64,000 bases of DNA from contig NZ_AUBY01000014.1 of NCBI RefSeq assembly GCF_000429485.1, positions 1-64,000 of the forward strand. The letters are read 5' to 3'. The stretch is from Aliagarivorans marinus DSM 23064 (GTDB taxonomy: Bacteria > Pseudomonadota > Gammaproteobacteria > Enterobacterales > Celerinatantimonadaceae). Positions 8,821 to 19,543 of this stretch are shown here, one piece after another. Both the position numbers and the translations under genes were made by a program. The notes under the pieces are model-generated. The model was not told the DNA's origin. It made no database searches and saw only the letters and a list, made by a program, of their open reading frames with translations. The number at the start of each line of letters is the position of its first letter. Within the stretch, counting starts at the first letter, position 1.

Positions 8821-10497
8821 TTGCTGGATTTAAGCTGTTTGCGGCCATCGCAAGACAAACTGGGGGTAATGCTAAAAATAGCACCCCAGTCGAGTGCGGT
8901 GAGTGAGATCGATATACGTGCGCTGTTAATGCGCTCGGATTTCAGTCAGTACCTGATTGATCAAGAGGCGCTGCAGGAAGCGGTCGATAAGTTCACTCAG
9001 CTACGGGAGCAACCCGACCTCGCCGACGAGTGGGGAGATACCGAAGTTAAGCTCGCCTCAGCCAAGAATGCTGAGGTTGAGGTGACCATCTCTGAAGATC
9101 GTATGGTCGCTTGGGCCACCATCACTGCCGCGCATGGTGGCCGCCCTATTGGTCATCGCGATCTGGTGGTGGCAATGCAAGAAGCCGGAATTCAGTTTGG
9201 TCTGCAAAAACGCCGTGCCACCGAGTTGATTCACTTTGGTCAAAAAGCCGAACCCGGTAGCACCATCAAACGGGTGGTGGCCTTGGGTCGTCATCCTGAA
9301 AATGGCGAAGACTCCCGTTTTGAGCGTCTAGTCGATACTCCACTAGAGCGAGTGCGCCGTCCTAAAGAGCTCGACCATGGCCGGGTTGATATGCGCGACT
9401 TAGGCGATCTTGGTACGGTGAAGCCCGGTACCGCATTGATGCGCCGCCATCCCCATATCCTTGGCCGTGAAGGCATGAATGTAACTGGTCAGGCCCTGCC
9501 CCACAAAGCAGGCAAAGAGCTGGCCTTGTTGCCCGGTGATGGCACCGAGATATCTCCAAGCGATCCTGAGCTGCTGATTGCTACCCGCAATGGTCTTCCT
9601 CTTGTGGTTAAGCAGGGGATGAAAGTGGATGATGTACTGTCGGTGAAAACCGTCGATGTGGGCTATGGCCATGTGGACTTTGAAGGCTCGATCCATATCA
9701 CCGGCGATGTGGCAGAGGGAATGCGAGTATCGGCAACCGGTGACGTGCATATCAACGGCTTCGTTGAGTCTGCACATATCGAAGCGGGCGGCGACGTGGT
9801 GGTGGGCAAAGGTATTATTGGCCACCGTCGGGAAGAGCTCGACGAGCTGAGCTGTTCGGTTAGTGCTGGCGGTTCAATCAGCGCCACCTTCGCCCAGTAT
9901 GCCGATCTGCAGTCTGAAGGTGATGTGTTGATCAGCAGCCAGTTGCTACATAGCAACATCAACAGCAAAGCTTCGGTATTAGTGCGCGATGAGCAAGGCT
10001 TCAAGGGCACCTTGGTGGGCGGTAAGGTTCAAGCCGCTAACACCATCGAGTGTGTGGTGCTTGGGGCGACGGCGGGCACTAGCACCTCCTTGCACATTGA
10101 GGGTGAAATCAGCGAGATCCGTGAAGAGTACCAAAGCTTTGTTCGTACCAAGAATGTGCTGGCTGAGCGGATAAGCAAGATCCTCGACGCCCAGCTACGA
10201 CTCAGCACCCAGCGTAACGGCAATGATGAAACCAGCCAGCGCTTGGCAGTTACCCTTAGCCACTCCCAGGAAGAGTTCGCACGAACCAGCTACGCCATCG
10301 AGTGTAACTTGGAGAAAGAAGAAGCCTTCTTCGATAAAGCCAAGATCATCGCCTTAAAAGAGCTCCACCCCAATGTCTATCTGGACGTTGCTGGCTTTAA
10401 GGCGGTATCACGTCGCCAATATGGGCCCTCAGAGACCAAGGTCGAAAAGGGTAAGTTACTGCTCGAACCCCTGCAAAACCCCAACCAGAAGAAATAG
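8821..10497 (+). CDS. DUF342/FapA family protein
   Basis: A 558-residue cytoplasmic protein of the FapA (DUF342) family. The middle (about 175-440) contains the family's repeated short beta-strand pattern, with Gly-Asp turns such as GSIHITGDVAEGMRVSATGDVHINGFVES, predicting a right-handed beta-helix. The C-terminal part (about 420-520) is charged and helical, likely coiled coil. In Vibrio a FapA homologue links glucose signalling to flagellar polar assembly; no flagellar gene is near here. The start is a TTG at 8821, chosen because AGGAGG lies 4 bases upstream and the N-terminus MLDLSCLRPSQDKLGVML fits the family. An ATG at 8869 is the alternative. Confidence 0.88.
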   Translation: MLDLSCLRPSQDKLGVMLKIAPQSSAVSEIDIRALLMRSDFSQYLIDQEALQEAVDKFTQLREQPDLADEWGDTEVKLASAKNAEVEVTISEDRMVAWATITAAHGGRPIGHRDLVVAMQEAGIQFGLQKRRATELIHFGQKAEPGSTIKRVVALGRHPENGEDSRFERLVDTPLERVRRPKELDHGRVDMRDLGDLGTVKPGTALMRRHPHILGREGMNVTGQALPHKAGKELALLPGDGTEISPSDPELLIATRNGLPLVVKQGMKVDDVLSVKTVDVGYGHVDFEGSIHITGDVAEGMRVSATGDVHINGFVESAHIEAGGDVVVGKGIIGHRREELDELSCSVSAGGSISATFAQYADLQSEGDVLISSQLLHSNINSKASVLVRDEQGFKGTLVGGKVQAANTIECVVLGATAGTSTSLHIEGEISEIREEYQSFVRTKNVLAERISKILDAQLRLSTQRNGNDETSQRLAVTLSHSQEEFARTSYAIECNLEKEEAFFDKAKIIALKELHPNVYLDVAGFKAVSRRQYGPSETKVEKGKLLLEPLQNPNQKK

Positions 10498-10775
10498 TCC
10501 TTTTAGGCCGCAGTCTCCTGCTGCGGTCGCCTACCTATCGCCATGGCCAAGCCGTTTCAATCGGTCACGTAAGGTGGCAGAAACCATCCATTCGTTCGTT
10601 ATGAATATGTTTAGAGCACACCGCTAAGACTAAAGTCTAAGCGTAATTCATTGGTTTTATTCACAAACCACCCGCTTTCAAATGGCGGCATCTTAACAAG
10701 CGTCTAACATAAGTGAGTAGCCAACTCTTTGGTTTAACGAATAAAACAATCAATGAAACGAAATGGAGAACGTTC

Positions 10776-11849
10776 ATGCTGAAGTCCCTAGCCACCAAAA
10801 CCCTAGTGCTAGCGGGCGCACTTGCCTTGGCGGGCAATGCACTTGCTGCGGATAAAGTGTACAAACTGAAGCTTGCGCAGACCTGGGGACCAAACTTCCC
10901 GGTGTTTGGTGATGCAGTAATCAACATGGCCAAGATGGCCGAAGAGATGTCGGGCGGTCGCCTGCAAATCCGCATCGATGCCTCCAACAAACACAAAGCG
11001 CCCTTTGGCGTATTTGATCTGGTGAAGAGCGGCCAGTACGACATGGGGCATTCAGCGTCTTACTACTACAAGGGTAAGGTGCCTAACACCTTGTACTTCA
11101 CTACCATGCCGTTTGGCATGAACGCCCCCGAGCAACACGCTTGGTTGCAATACGGCGGTGGCCAAGAGCTGATGAATCAGGTTTATGCGGAGCACAACTT
11201 GGTGCCCTTCCCCGGCGGTAATACCGGGGTGCAAATGGGCGGCTGGTTCCGTAAAGAGATTAACTCAGTGGATGACCTGCAGAACCTGAAGATGCGCATC
11301 CCCGGTTTCGCCGGTGAGGTGCTAGCTAAGCTTGGCGCCACCCCGGTGAACATTCCACCCGGTGAGCTTTATACTTCACTGGAGCGCAACACCATCGACG
11401 CGCTGGAGTGGGTGGGTCCATCGCTCGACCTGCGTATGGGCTTCCACAAGATTGCGCCCTACTACTACATGGGATGGCATGAGCCAGCCACCGAGCTGAT
11501 GTTTATCGTGAACAAGAAAAAGATGGAGAGCCTGCCGGAAGATCTGCAAGCCATCTTAAGCAATGCTATGCACAAAGCGGCTTACGATATGTTCATCCAC
11601 TCCTACGCCGAAAGTGCCAAGAACTGGCAAACCATGCTCGAAGAGTACCCCAACATCCAGGTTAAAACCTTCCCGGATGATGTGATCAAAGCGCTTAAGC
11701 AAGCCAATGATGAACTGCTCCAAGAGAAGGCGGCAGAAGATGCCATGGCAGCTCAGATCATCGAGTCGCAGCAGACCTTTATGGAGGCCATTCGCGCCTA
11801 CACCGCCATCTCTGAACAAGGTTACCTGAACAGCACCGCTGATCTGTAA
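10776..11849 (+). CDS. TRAP transporter substrate-binding protein, TakP-like
   Basis: The periplasmic receptor of a sodium-driven TRAP transporter, 357 residues from the ATG at 10776, which has GGAGA 7-8 bases upstream and opens a clear signal peptide ending ALAA (residues 21-24). The segment GNTGVQMGGWFRKEI, followed by LKMRIPGFAGEVLAKLG and then LEWVGP, is the signature of the TakP/2-oxo monocarboxylate and lactate branch of the family, with the ligand-contacting Gln, Arg and Trp in place. Pyruvate or another 2-oxoacid is therefore the best guess for the substrate. The two permease genes follow; a strong hairpin separates them from this gene. Confidence 0.9.
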   Translation: MLKSLATKTLVLAGALALAGNALAADKVYKLKLAQTWGPNFPVFGDAVINMAKMAEEMSGGRLQIRIDASNKHKAPFGVFDLVKSGQYDMGHSASYYYKGKVPNTLYFTTMPFGMNAPEQHAWLQYGGGQELMNQVYAEHNLVPFPGGNTGVQMGGWFRKEINSVDDLQNLKMRIPGFAGEVLAKLGATPVNIPPGELYTSLERNTIDALEWVGPSLDLRMGFHKIAPYYYMGWHEPATELMFIVNKKKMESLPEDLQAILSNAMHKAAYDMFIHSYAESAKNWQTMLEEYPNIQVKTFPDDVIKALKQANDELLQEKAAEDAMAAQIIESQQTFMEAIRAYTAISEQGYLNSTADL

Positions 11850-11863
11850 TCGTCAACAAGCTG

Positions 11864-11892
11864 CGGGCTGACACTTATTGGGTGTCAGCCCG
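11864..11892 (+). terminator. Attenuating hairpin between TRAP receptor and permease genes
   Basis: CGGGCTGACAC and GTGTCAGCCCG form an 11-bp G+C-rich stem with a 7-base loop, 15 bases after the receptor stop. A weak T-tract follows. Such a structure would let the receptor be made in excess over the permeases through partial termination or 3'-end protection. Confidence 0.65.
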
Positions 11893-11917
11893 TCTTGGTT
11901 TAACGCAAGGATGTAAT

Positions 11918-12418
11918 ATGTTGTTCTGGCAGCGTCAACTGGACCGATTTTCGTTGTTTCTTGGGAGGCTCAGTGCAGCGCTTATGCTGCTGATGCTACT
12001 CAATGTGTTCTACGATGTGGTTGCCCGGTATTTCTTTAAATCCAGCTCGATTGGTATGCAGGAGTTGGAGTGGCACTTCTTTTCTTCGATGTTTATGTTG
12101 GGCATCGCCTATACCCTGCACGCCGAGGGGCATGTGCGGGTCGATATCTTCTATGAAAAATGGTCCGAGAAAACCCGCGCCATCGTCGATATTGTCGGGG
12201 TAGTGGTGTTCCTGCTTCCCTTCTGTGGATTGATTCTATGGTATGGCCATGGCTTTGCGTTGGAGTCGTTCCGACTCGGCGAAACCAGCGGCGATCCCGG
12301 TGGTCTTCCTTATCGCTGGATCATTAAATCGATGATCCCGGCATCTGCCTGCTGTTTGGCACTGAGTGGTATTGGTTTGTTACTGAAAGACCTTATCAAG
12401 CTCAGTCAATCATCTTAA
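11918..12418 (+). CDS. TRAP transporter small permease (DctQ family)
   Basis: The 166-residue small membrane subunit. Four hydrophobic helices are visible (about 15-35, 47-63, 88-108 and 132-155), with the family's LEWHFFSSMFMLGIAYTLHAEGHVRVD segment after the first. It pairs with the large permease encoded 15 bases downstream. The ATG at 11918 with AAGG upstream is the start; an in-frame GTG at 11882 lies inside the intergenic hairpin and is unlikely. Confidence 0.9.
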   Translation: MLFWQRQLDRFSLFLGRLSAALMLLMLLNVFYDVVARYFFKSSSIGMQELEWHFFSSMFMLGIAYTLHAEGHVRVDIFYEKWSEKTRAIVDIVGVVVFLLPFCGLILWYGHGFALESFRLGETSGDPGGLPYRWIIKSMIPASACCLALSGIGLLLKDLIKLSQSS

Positions 12419-12433
12419 GACAAGGACTGTGTT

Positions 12434-13744
12434 GTGATTGGCATTATCATGTTTTTGGTTGCGCTGCTGATGTTGCTCAGCGGTTTTCCGGTGGCGTTTG
12501 TGTTTGGCGGCGTGGCCTTGATCTTTGGCATCTTTGCCGAGGGCATCGACCTGTTCGCGTTTATGCCGTTCAGGATCATGAGCATTATGCAGAACTCGGT
12601 ACTGATGGCGGTGCCGTTGTTTATCTTTATGGGCATTGTGCTGCAAAAGACCCGCTTGGCCGAGCAGCTGTTAGAAGCCATGGGCCAGTTGTTTGGCCGT
12701 GTGCGCGGCGGGGTGGCAGTGTCGACGGTGTTAGTGGGTGCGTTGCTGGCCGCTTCTACCGGCGTGGTGGGCGCCTCGGTGGTGGCGATGGGCGTCATCT
12801 CTTTGCCCGTGATGCTCAAATATAACTACGACAAGCGCTTAGCGACCGGGGTGATCTGTGCCTCAGGTACCCTTGGTCAGATCATTCCACCGTCGATTAT
12901 CTTGATTATCCTTGGTGATGTGATGGGTGTGCCGGTGGGCGATCTGTTTAAGGCCGCTTTAGGTCCCGGCTTGGTGTTGGTGGCTGCATTGGTGATCTAT
13001 GTATTGGCGGTGTCATGGCTTAAGCCCGGCACCGCGCCAGCCTTGCCCGCCGATGAAGATGCTGAAAGCCGTCGCCAACTATACTGGCGCGCCTTTAAGG
13101 CGATTGCCCCGCCGCTTACGCTGATTGTGGCGGTATTGGGCTCAATCTTTTACGGCATTGCCACCCCGACGGAGTCGTCGGCGATTGGCGGTATGGGCGC
13201 CATCTTACTGTCGGTGATCTATCGTCAGTTCTCGTGGAAGATCGTCTATGAAGCGGCCCTTGAAACGGTAAAAGTCACCTCGATGGTGTTCGCCATCTTT
13301 ATCGGTGCGACGGCCTTCTCGATGGTGTTCTCCTACACCGGTGGTGAGGAAGTGATTGAAGAGATCATGACCAGCCTGCCGGGTGAGAAGTGGGGCTTTC
13401 TGATTCTGACTATGCTGGTCATCTTGATTCTTGGCTTCTTCATCGACTTTGTGGAGATCTCGTTTATCGTGGTGCCGATGCTCTATCCGGTGGCGGAAGT
13501 GCTGGGCATCGACCTGACCTGGTTTGCCATCTTGATTGCGATGAACCTGCAGACCTCATTCTTAACGCCGCCCTTTGGCTTTAGCCTGTTCTATCTCAAA
13601 GGGGTCGCACCGCCCGAGGTGGCGACCCGCGATATCTATCGCGGGGTGATGCCGTTTATTGCGCTGCAGATCTTGGTGCTGCTGAGCATCCTGATCTTCC
13701 CCGAGTTGTATGGCTTTAGCGCAGAGGCGCAGTCACCTTGGTAG
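12434..13744 (+). CDS. TRAP transporter large permease (DctM family)
   Basis: The 436-residue transport subunit with about twelve membrane segments, which carries substrate inward with sodium. The N-terminus shows the DctM pattern GFPVAFVFGGVALIFG and then QNSVLMAVPLFIFMG; later come GQIIPPSIILIILGDVMGV and FLTPPFGFSLFYLKG. The start is a GTG at 12434 with AAGGA 7 bases before it. It is the last gene of the three-gene TRAP operon and is followed by a strong terminator. Confidence 0.92.
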   Translation: MIGIIMFLVALLMLLSGFPVAFVFGGVALIFGIFAEGIDLFAFMPFRIMSIMQNSVLMAVPLFIFMGIVLQKTRLAEQLLEAMGQLFGRVRGGVAVSTVLVGALLAASTGVVGASVVAMGVISLPVMLKYNYDKRLATGVICASGTLGQIIPPSIILIILGDVMGVPVGDLFKAALGPGLVLVAALVIYVLAVSWLKPGTAPALPADEDAESRRQLYWRAFKAIAPPLTLIVAVLGSIFYGIATPTESSAIGGMGAILLSVIYRQFSWKIVYEAALETVKVTSMVFAIFIGATAFSMVFSYTGGEEVIEEIMTSLPGEKWGFLILTMLVILILGFFIDFVEISFIVVPMLYPVAEVLGIDLTWFAILIAMNLQTSFLTPPFGFSLFYLKGVAPPEVATRDIYRGVMPFIALQILVLLSILIFPELYGFSAEAQSPW

Positions 13745-13775
13745 CGTCCACACGTTAACTCATGCGCTCAGTACT

Positions 13776-13800
13776 AAAAAGCCCGGCATTGCCGGGCTTT
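13776..13800. terminator. Bidirectional terminator
   Basis: AAAAAGCCCGGC and GCCGGGCTTT form a strong stem with A and T tracts on either side. It serves the TRAP operon on the plus strand and the M48 protease operon on the minus strand. Confidence 0.9.
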
Positions 13801-13825
13801 GTGCTAACTAACGAGCTGGGAGTGC

Positions 13826-14839
13826 TTAGTTGTACTTGCCATCCCAGTTTGGCTCAATCGCCTTGATACGTTTTTCCAGTGGCGGGTGCGAGGCCAGCAT
13901 GCTTACCGGACTAAAGTGGCTGAAGAACATATGGCTGGCTTGCGCCGCGCCGCCGTTTTGCATCTCACGCTCTTCTTTCGGTGCGTTATGGTATTGCGCG
14001 CCAATCAGTTTCAGCGCGCTGGCAATCCCTTGTGGGTTACGGGTGTACTGCACCGCCGAGGCATCGGCCAGATATTCACGCTGGCGGCTTACCGCAGCCT
14101 TAATGAACTTACCAAACACGCTACCCAGCGAGCCCACGACCATCAGGGCAATCCCCACTAGGGCTAGCTTGTTAGCATTCTTGTTGCGCGAGAAGCGGGT
14201 GAACAAGAAGATGCGATAGCCAATGGCACTAACAATAATCAGGCCAGCAACGGTTGCCATCAGCTTCATGTTCAGGCTCATATCGCCATTGAAGATGTGG
14301 CTGAACTCGTGGGCGATCACGCCTTGTAGTTGGTCACGGTTAAACGCTTCTAGTGCGCCACGGGTTACCCCAATCACTGCATCGTCGACGGTGTTACCGG
14401 CGGCAAAGGCGTTGATGGCGGTTTCTTCGAGGATGTACACCGGTGGCGTCTTGATGCCTGCAGCAATTGCCATCTCTTCGACTACGTTCAGTAGCACTTG
14501 CTCTTGGTGGTTCGTGGTGGTTTTGTCTACCAGTTGGCCGCCCAGAGACTCTGCAACCTTGGCGCCGCCCTCTTTGATGCTAAGCCATTTAAGGCCGCTG
14601 ATGCCGGTGATCACCGCGCAGATAACCAGCACAAACAGCCAGAAGTCTGGCGTGGCCATGCCTTGGAAGTAGAACGAGGCCAGCTGACCTGCACTGTAGT
14701 AGCTCCAGCTATCAAAAGAGATCAGCATAAAGCCAAGGGTGTAGAGGATCACCACAATCCCGAATAGTGACAGGGCGAACAGTCCGACCAACTGTTTTGA
14801 GCGGTTCTTCGCCTGATCCTGTTGCGTAAAAAAGTCCAT
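13826..14839 (-). CDS. M48 family membrane metalloprotease (HtpX-like)
   Basis: A zinc protease of 337 residues in the inner membrane. Two N-terminal membrane helices (about 15-40 and 60-80) precede the catalytic motif HEFSH (in GVIAHEFSHIFNGDMS); the third ligand is the Glu of REYLADASAVQYTR. Two more hydrophobic helices lie between these motifs, as in HtpX. The gene is longer than E. coli HtpX (293 residues) and belongs to the branch commonly paired with LemA. Its ATG overlaps the lemA stop (TAATG), so the two are translationally coupled. Role: probably membrane-protein quality control. Confidence 0.9.
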   Translation of the reverse strand: MDFFTQQDQAKNRSKQLVGLFALSLFGIVVILYTLGFMLISFDSWSYYSAGQLASFYFQGMATPDFWLFVLVICAVITGISGLKWLSIKEGGAKVAESLGGQLVDKTTTNHQEQVLLNVVEEMAIAAGIKTPPVYILEETAINAFAAGNTVDDAVIGVTRGALEAFNRDQLQGVIAHEFSHIFNGDMSLNMKLMATVAGLIIVSAIGYRIFLFTRFSRNKNANKLALVGIALMVVGSLGSVFGKFIKAAVSRQREYLADASAVQYTRNPQGIASALKLIGAQYHNAPKEEREMQNGGAAQASHMFFSHFSPVSMLASHPPLEKRIKAIEPNWDGKYN

Positions 14840-15432
14840 TAGAAGCTCACCTCAGGGGCCTTTTGCAGAGCGGCGCTGTCTTCAAACTCAAGCAGTTTGG
14901 CATCGGCAGAGTGGCCGAACATGCCTGCAAACACGACTGCTGGGAACTGTTGCTTGTACGAGTTGTAGCCGGTTACGGAATCGTTGTAGCCCTGACGCGC
15001 AAAGGCGATCTTGTTCTCGGTAGAGGTCATCTCTTCTGACAGCTGCATCATGTTCTGGTTAGCTTTTAGGTCTGGGTAAGACTCCATCACCATGTTGAAG
15101 CGGCCCATAGCCGCAGTTAGCTGCTTCTCAGCACCTGCTAGTTCAGCAATGCCGGCACCGGTTTGGTCGCCGCTGGCTTTGTTCAGGCCGCTCATCGCTT
15201 CGTTACGCGCCTTAACCACGGCTTCCAGAGTTTCTGACTCGTGCTTCATATAGGCTTTGGCTGCGTTTACCAGGTTCGGGATCAAGTCATAACGGCGTTT
15301 TAGTTGCACCTCAATTTGAGAGAAGGCGTTCTGGTAGCGATTGCGCATGGTCACCAGCTTGTTGAACATCGATACCAAAAAGAACAGTACGACGACAACG
15401 ACCGCAAGGGCGATAAGAAGAGAAGAATCCAC
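14839..15432 (-). CDS. lemA: LemA family protein
   Basis: A 197-residue protein with one N-terminal membrane helix (about 5-24) and a mostly helical body. The family core is clear: NRYQNAFSQIEVQLKRRYDLIPNLV followed by Y(M)KHESE, and the later MQLSEEMTSTENKIAFARQGYNDSV. Start is GTG at 15432 with AAGGAA upstream. LemA proteins are widespread but their function is poorly known; the conserved pairing with an M48 protease, seen here as a one-base stop/start overlap, suggests a shared membrane complex. Confidence 0.92.
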   Translation of the reverse strand: MDSSLLIALAVVVVVLFFLVSMFNKLVTMRNRYQNAFSQIEVQLKRRYDLIPNLVNAAKAYMKHESETLEAVVKARNEAMSGLNKASGDQTGAGIAELAGAEKQLTAAMGRFNMVMESYPDLKANQNMMQLSEEMTSTENKIAFARQGYNDSVTGYNSYKQQFPAVVFAGMFGHSADAKLLEFEDSAALQKAPEVSF

Positions 15433-15675
15433 GGTATTTTCCTTATGTTGGATATAGTTATTTGTCTGTTTGGGAAAATACCATGAGTCCTCAGAATTAT
15501 TTATTAAATCTATGTAAAGAAAGAAAAAAATGACAAAGAGTTGATGTGAATCAGAGCTTGTCGCGATGATGGTTGACCCCGTCTATCTGAGATCACCCTA
15601 GGCGTACGGCGAACAATTAGCCACAGGCTAAACACCCGTGGCTGAAGGATAGGAGTGGGCTCTCTGGCTTACAGC

Positions 15676-17589
15676 TTACAGCTTAAAGCTGCCGACCAAC
15701 TTGGCCAGTTGATCGGCCAGCTGATTGAGCTGCTTGCTGGCATCCGACATCTGCGAGGCAGACTCGGTACTCAGCTGGGTGGTTAGGTTAATCTCATCGA
15801 CATTGCCGTTAAGCTCGGCCACCACCGAGGATTGCTCTTCGGTGGCGGTGGCAACCTGAATGTTCATGTCTGAAATCAGGCTGATCCGTTTCGAAATCTC
15901 CTGCAGCGCGCCATAGGCATGCTCGGCATCGTCGGCCCCTTGGCTGCTCATCTCGGTGCTCTGTTCAATGGCGCTAACCGCATTGCGCGCTTGCTCTTGC
16001 AGGCGGTTAATCATCTGCTGAATCTCATCGGTCGACTCGGCGGTGCGACTGGCCAGGCTGCGCACTTCGTCGGCTACTACCGCAAAGCCTCGGCCCTGTT
16101 CGCCGGCGCGGGCCGCTTCGATGGCAGCATTCAGTGCCAGCAAGTTGGTTTGCTCGGAGATGCCCCGGATCACATCGAGGATCCCACCGATGGACTGGCT
16201 GCTCTCTGCCAGCGAGTCCACCACCTCAGCCACCTGGCGCATCTCTTCGGCAAGGTTGATGATGGTGTCGCGGGCCTTGACCACCACCTCTTGGCCGCGA
16301 GAGGACTCTTGCTCGGCATCTTGGGCGGCATCGGCTGCTTGTGAGGCGTTGCCGGCGATCTCATTCACCGTTGAGCCCATCTCGTTGATGGCGGTGGCGA
16401 CTTGGGTGACCCGATCCTGCTGGTTATGGGCATTATCCAAGCTGCTTTGGCTTTGGTCTGCGACGCTACGAGAAGCGTCATTCAGCTGTTCACCGCTACT
16501 GGCGACTTGCTTGACCGAGTCGTGGATCTTGCCGATAAAGCCGTTAAAGCCACTGGCGAGCTGGGCCATCTCGTCGTTGCCGACCACTTCGAGCCGCTGC
16601 CTGAGATCGCCATCGCCGGCTCCCAGGTTTTGAAACACCGTGGCCAGCTGGCTAATCGGTCTGCTGATGCTATTAGCCAGCCAAAGCGCGACAAACACAA
16701 ACAGCACCACCACCAGTAGGGTACTCAGCAGGATGTAACGGGTGGCTTTGTTGAGGGCGGCAAGGGCTTCAGCCTTGGGCAGCTCGGCCACCACATACCA
16801 GCCCATGGACTCAATGTAGCTGGTGGCCACCAACAGGTTCTTGCCTTGGCGTTTTTGCTCAATCAGCGCAAACGGGGCCTTGTTAGTCAGCGCGCTGGCT
16901 GCACTGCCATATTCGTCAACTAGGGTGAGTTTGCCCAGTTTGGATTCATCGCGATGGATGCGGATGGTGCCCTCGCCATCAACCAAGTAGACAAAGCCGC
17001 TCTGCTCGAGCTTGAAGCCATCCAAAAAGTTAATCATCTCACCCATGGTCTTGGAGACGCCCGCTAAACCTTTTCCGTTCACCTGTTGGTAGTTCAGGAA
17101 CAGTTTGACGCCATCCGTGGACGAGGTGTAAACACTGACCATTTTCGGCTCACCAGAGCTGCGGAAGGCAAAGAACCAGCCATCCCGGTCAGGAGTCAGG
17201 GTTCGTAGAAAGCCCTCTTGATTCCAGTAGTTGGCGGTTTCGCGGTTGGATACTGAGGCATCGGCCAAGTTGTACTGACGCTTGGTATCGACTAGCAGGT
17301 CGACAACTTGCTGCTCGCCTTCTGGGTTGGTGGTCGTGGTGGTGCGCTCGAGGATCATCGGGTTGTTGGCTAAGCTTTCCGCGGCGCCAAGTAGCACGGT
17401 GACTTCGCGGTCGATGCGGTTGCGGATCTGCTTGAGCACGGCAGGTAGCTCGCGCTCTTGCATCCGCGATTCGATAACCTGCTTGGCTTGGTGTTGGCTC
17501 AGCCAGCCCACCAACAGGGTCGATGCCAGCACTGCGGTAATCATCGACAGCGTCAGCTTTTGGCGAATGGTTAAGTGTTTGATGTTCAT
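15676..17589 (-). CDS. Methyl-accepting chemotaxis protein with Cache sensor
   Basis: A 637-residue chemoreceptor. TM1 is at about 12-30, a large periplasmic double-Cache region at about 35-275, TM2 at about 283-303, then HAMP (about 305-357) and the signalling domain with the conserved tip [20 protein letters not shown]. The sensor carries [14 protein letters not shown] and, in its second half, [18 protein letters not shown], typical of Cache folds, but it lacks the RPWY amino-acid motif of the chemoreceptor at 3844. The ligand is unknown. AGGAGG lies just upstream of the ATG. It sits between lemA and malic enzyme with gaps on both sides, so it is probably its own unit. Confidence 0.93.
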   Translation of the reverse strand: MNIKHLTIRQKLTLSMITAVLASTLLVGWLSQHQAKQVIESRMQERELPAVLKQIRNRIDREVTVLLGAAESLANNPMILERTTTTTNPEGEQQVVDLLVDTKRQYNLADASVSNRETANYWNQEGFLRTLTPDRDGWFFAFRSSGEPKMVSVYTSSTDGVKLFLNYQQVNGKGLAGVSKTMGEMINFLDGFKLEQSGFVYLVDGEGTIRIHRDESKLGKLTLVDEYGSAASALTNKAPFALIEQKRQGKNLLVATSYIESMGWYVVAELPKAEALAALNKATRYILLSTLLVVVLFVFVALWLANSISRPISQLATVFQNLGAGDGDLRQRLEVVGNDEMAQLASGFNGFIGKIHDSVKQVASSGEQLNDASRSVADQSQSSLDNAHNQQDRVTQVATAINEMGSTVNEIAGNASQAADAAQDAEQESSRGQEVVVKARDTIINLAEEMRQVAEVVDSLAESSQSIGGILDVIRGISEQTNLLALNAAIEAARAGEQGRGFAVVADEVRSLASRTAESTDEIQQMINRLQEQARNAVSAIEQSTEMSSQGADDAEHAYGALQEISKRISLISDMNIQVATATEEQSSVVAELNGNVDEINLTTQLSTESASQMSDASKQLNQLADQLAKLVGSFKL

Positions 17590-17687
17590 CGCCCCTCCTT
17601 GGGCAACGGCGGGGAGCCCGCCGGTTACTTCCTTGTTTTCTATCAGGTTAGCTGAGCGATCTGTTTAGTGCCCAGCTTTTACCCTGC

Positions 17688-19376
17688 TTAGAACGAGGTG
17701 CGCTTGTACTGTCGATACTCAGGCTTCCAGAATGCACCCTCAATCGCCTGCTCCAGCGCCTGGTCGTCGATGCGTAGCGCGTGGCCTTCTTGCATCGCGG
17801 TTATCGCCACTTGGCGGGCAATCACCTTGCTGACCTGCTGAATGTCTTCCAGTGCCGGTAGCAGCGCGCCTTCACCGTTTTGCGCCAGTGGTGAGCACTC
17901 CGCCAGTGCGCGCGAGGCGCTCATCAGCATGCCATCACTGACCCGCTCGGCTTGTACCGCCAATACCCCCAAGCCGATGCCCGGGAAGATGTAGCTGTTG
18001 TTGCACTGAGCAATCGGGTAGCTGTTGTCGCCCAGTTGCACCGCGGGGAAGGGGCTGCCGGTAGCAACCAGCGCTTGGCCGTCGGTCCAGCGCAGAATGT
18101 CTTCTGGTAAGGCCTCTACGCGGCTGGTTGGGTTGGACAGTGGCAATACGATAGGACGGGCACAGTTGCTGTGCATGGTCTCGATCACTTCTTGGGTAAA
18201 CACGCCCGGTGCGCCCGATACACCGATCAACACGGTGGGTTTGGCGTGGGTCACCACGTCCAGCAGCGACAGGCTGTCTTGTGCGGTTTGCCATTGCTGC
18301 TGCAGATCGGCAGGCTGGGCCAGGGGTTTCTGGAAGTCCAGCAGGTTTGGCATGTTGTCTTGCAGCAGGCCCCAGCGGTCAACCATGTACACCTGCGAGC
18401 GGGCTTGCGCCTCGCTGATGCCCTCTTCCTGCATCGCCATGATAATCGCCTCGGCAATACCACAACCGGCTGAGCCAGAGCCGACAAAGGTGACGCGCTG
18501 CTCGCTCAGTTTGCTGTTGGCCGCTTTACAGGCAGCCAGCAAGGAGCCCACGGTTACTGCGGCGGTGCCTTGGATATCATCGTTAAAGCAGCAGAACTTG
18601 TCTTTGTAGCGCTGCAGTACCGGCATGGCGTTCTTCTGGGCAAAGTCTTCGAACTGAATCAGTGCGTCAGGCCAGCGAACCTTAACCGCTTGCATAAACA
18701 GCTCAACGAACTCGTTGTACTCTTCACCGCTGATGCGCTTATGGCGCCAGCCCATATACATCGGGTCGTTCAGAAGCTGTTGGTTGTCGGTGCCCACATC
18801 CAGCACGATCGGCAGGGTGTAGGCCGGGCTGATCCCGCCACAAGCGGTATACAGCGATAGCTTACCGATAGGAATACCCATGCCACCAATGCCTTGGTCG
18901 CCCAAACCGAGAATACGCTCACCATCGGTGACCACGATAATCTTCACGTTGTGGCGAGTGGCGTTGTTTAACAACTCGTTAATGCGATGGCGGTTAGGGT
19001 AAGAGATAAACAGACCGCGTGAACGACGGTAGATATTAGAGAACTGTTCACAGGCTGCACCCACGGTTGGGGTGTAGATAATCGGCATCATCTCGCTGAT
19101 GTGATCCTCTACCAAACGATAGAACAGGGTCTCGTTGGTGTCCTGAATGTTGCGTAGGTAGATATGGCGGTCCAGATCGGTGGTGAAGCCTTGATACTGC
19201 TGATAAGCGCGCTCTGCCTGCTCTTCAATACTCTCGATGTTCTCTGGCAACAACCCTTCCAGATTGAAGAAGATTCGCTCTTCCTGACTGAAGGCACTGC
19301 CTTTGTTCAGCAAGGGGGTTTCTAGTAATGCCGGACCGGCGTAAGGAATAAAAAGCGGGCGTTTAAACTCTTCCAT
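17688..19376 (-). CDS. maeA: NAD-dependent malic enzyme
   Basis: Oxidative decarboxylation of malate to pyruvate with NAD, in the cytoplasm. The protein has 562 residues, the usual size of the E. coli MaeA type. Visible motifs are [17 protein letters not shown], the catalytic [16 protein letters not shown] region with [13 protein letters not shown] after it, the metal-site [10 protein letters not shown], and the dinucleotide-binding [13 protein letters not shown]. The gene stands alone; no regulator is adjacent. With the TRAP 2-oxoacid transporter nearby it could contribute to pyruvate supply, but that link is inference. Confidence 0.96.
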   Translation of the reverse strand: MEEFKRPLFIPYAGPALLETPLLNKGSAFSQEERIFFNLEGLLPENIESIEEQAERAYQQYQGFTTDLDRHIYLRNIQDTNETLFYRLVEDHISEMMPIIYTPTVGAACEQFSNIYRRSRGLFISYPNRHRINELLNNATRHNVKIIVVTDGERILGLGDQGIGGMGIPIGKLSLYTACGGISPAYTLPIVLDVGTDNQQLLNDPMYMGWRHKRISGEEYNEFVELFMQAVKVRWPDALIQFEDFAQKNAMPVLQRYKDKFCCFNDDIQGTAAVTVGSLLAACKAANSKLSEQRVTFVGSGSAGCGIAEAIIMAMQEEGISEAQARSQVYMVDRWGLLQDNMPNLLDFQKPLAQPADLQQQWQTAQDSLSLLDVVTHAKPTVLIGVSGAPGVFTQEVIETMHSNCARPIVLPLSNPTSRVEALPEDILRWTDGQALVATGSPFPAVQLGDNSYPIAQCNNSYIFPGIGLGVLAVQAERVSDGMLMSASRALAECSPLAQNGEGALLPALEDIQQVSKVIARQVAITAMQEGHALRIDDQALEQAIEGAFWKPEYRQYKRTSF

Positions 19377-19543
19377 TCACGACTCTCTGTTGGGGCTATT
19401 GAACATGCGGGGGCGCTATTCTTTCACAGCGAACTTACAAAATCACTACAAGCGGTGTGGTTGTTACAACAATATTAGCCTTTGCTTAGAGACTGTTGAT
19501 ATTTTCTGCAATTTTTTAACGGCGCGAGCCGAACAAAACGCTG

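Noticed and set aside
10498-10775. Possible sigma-54 promoter before the TRAP operon (TGGCAG...)
   Set aside because: The -12 GC is missing at the required spacing, and no NtrC- or DctD-like sites are visible.
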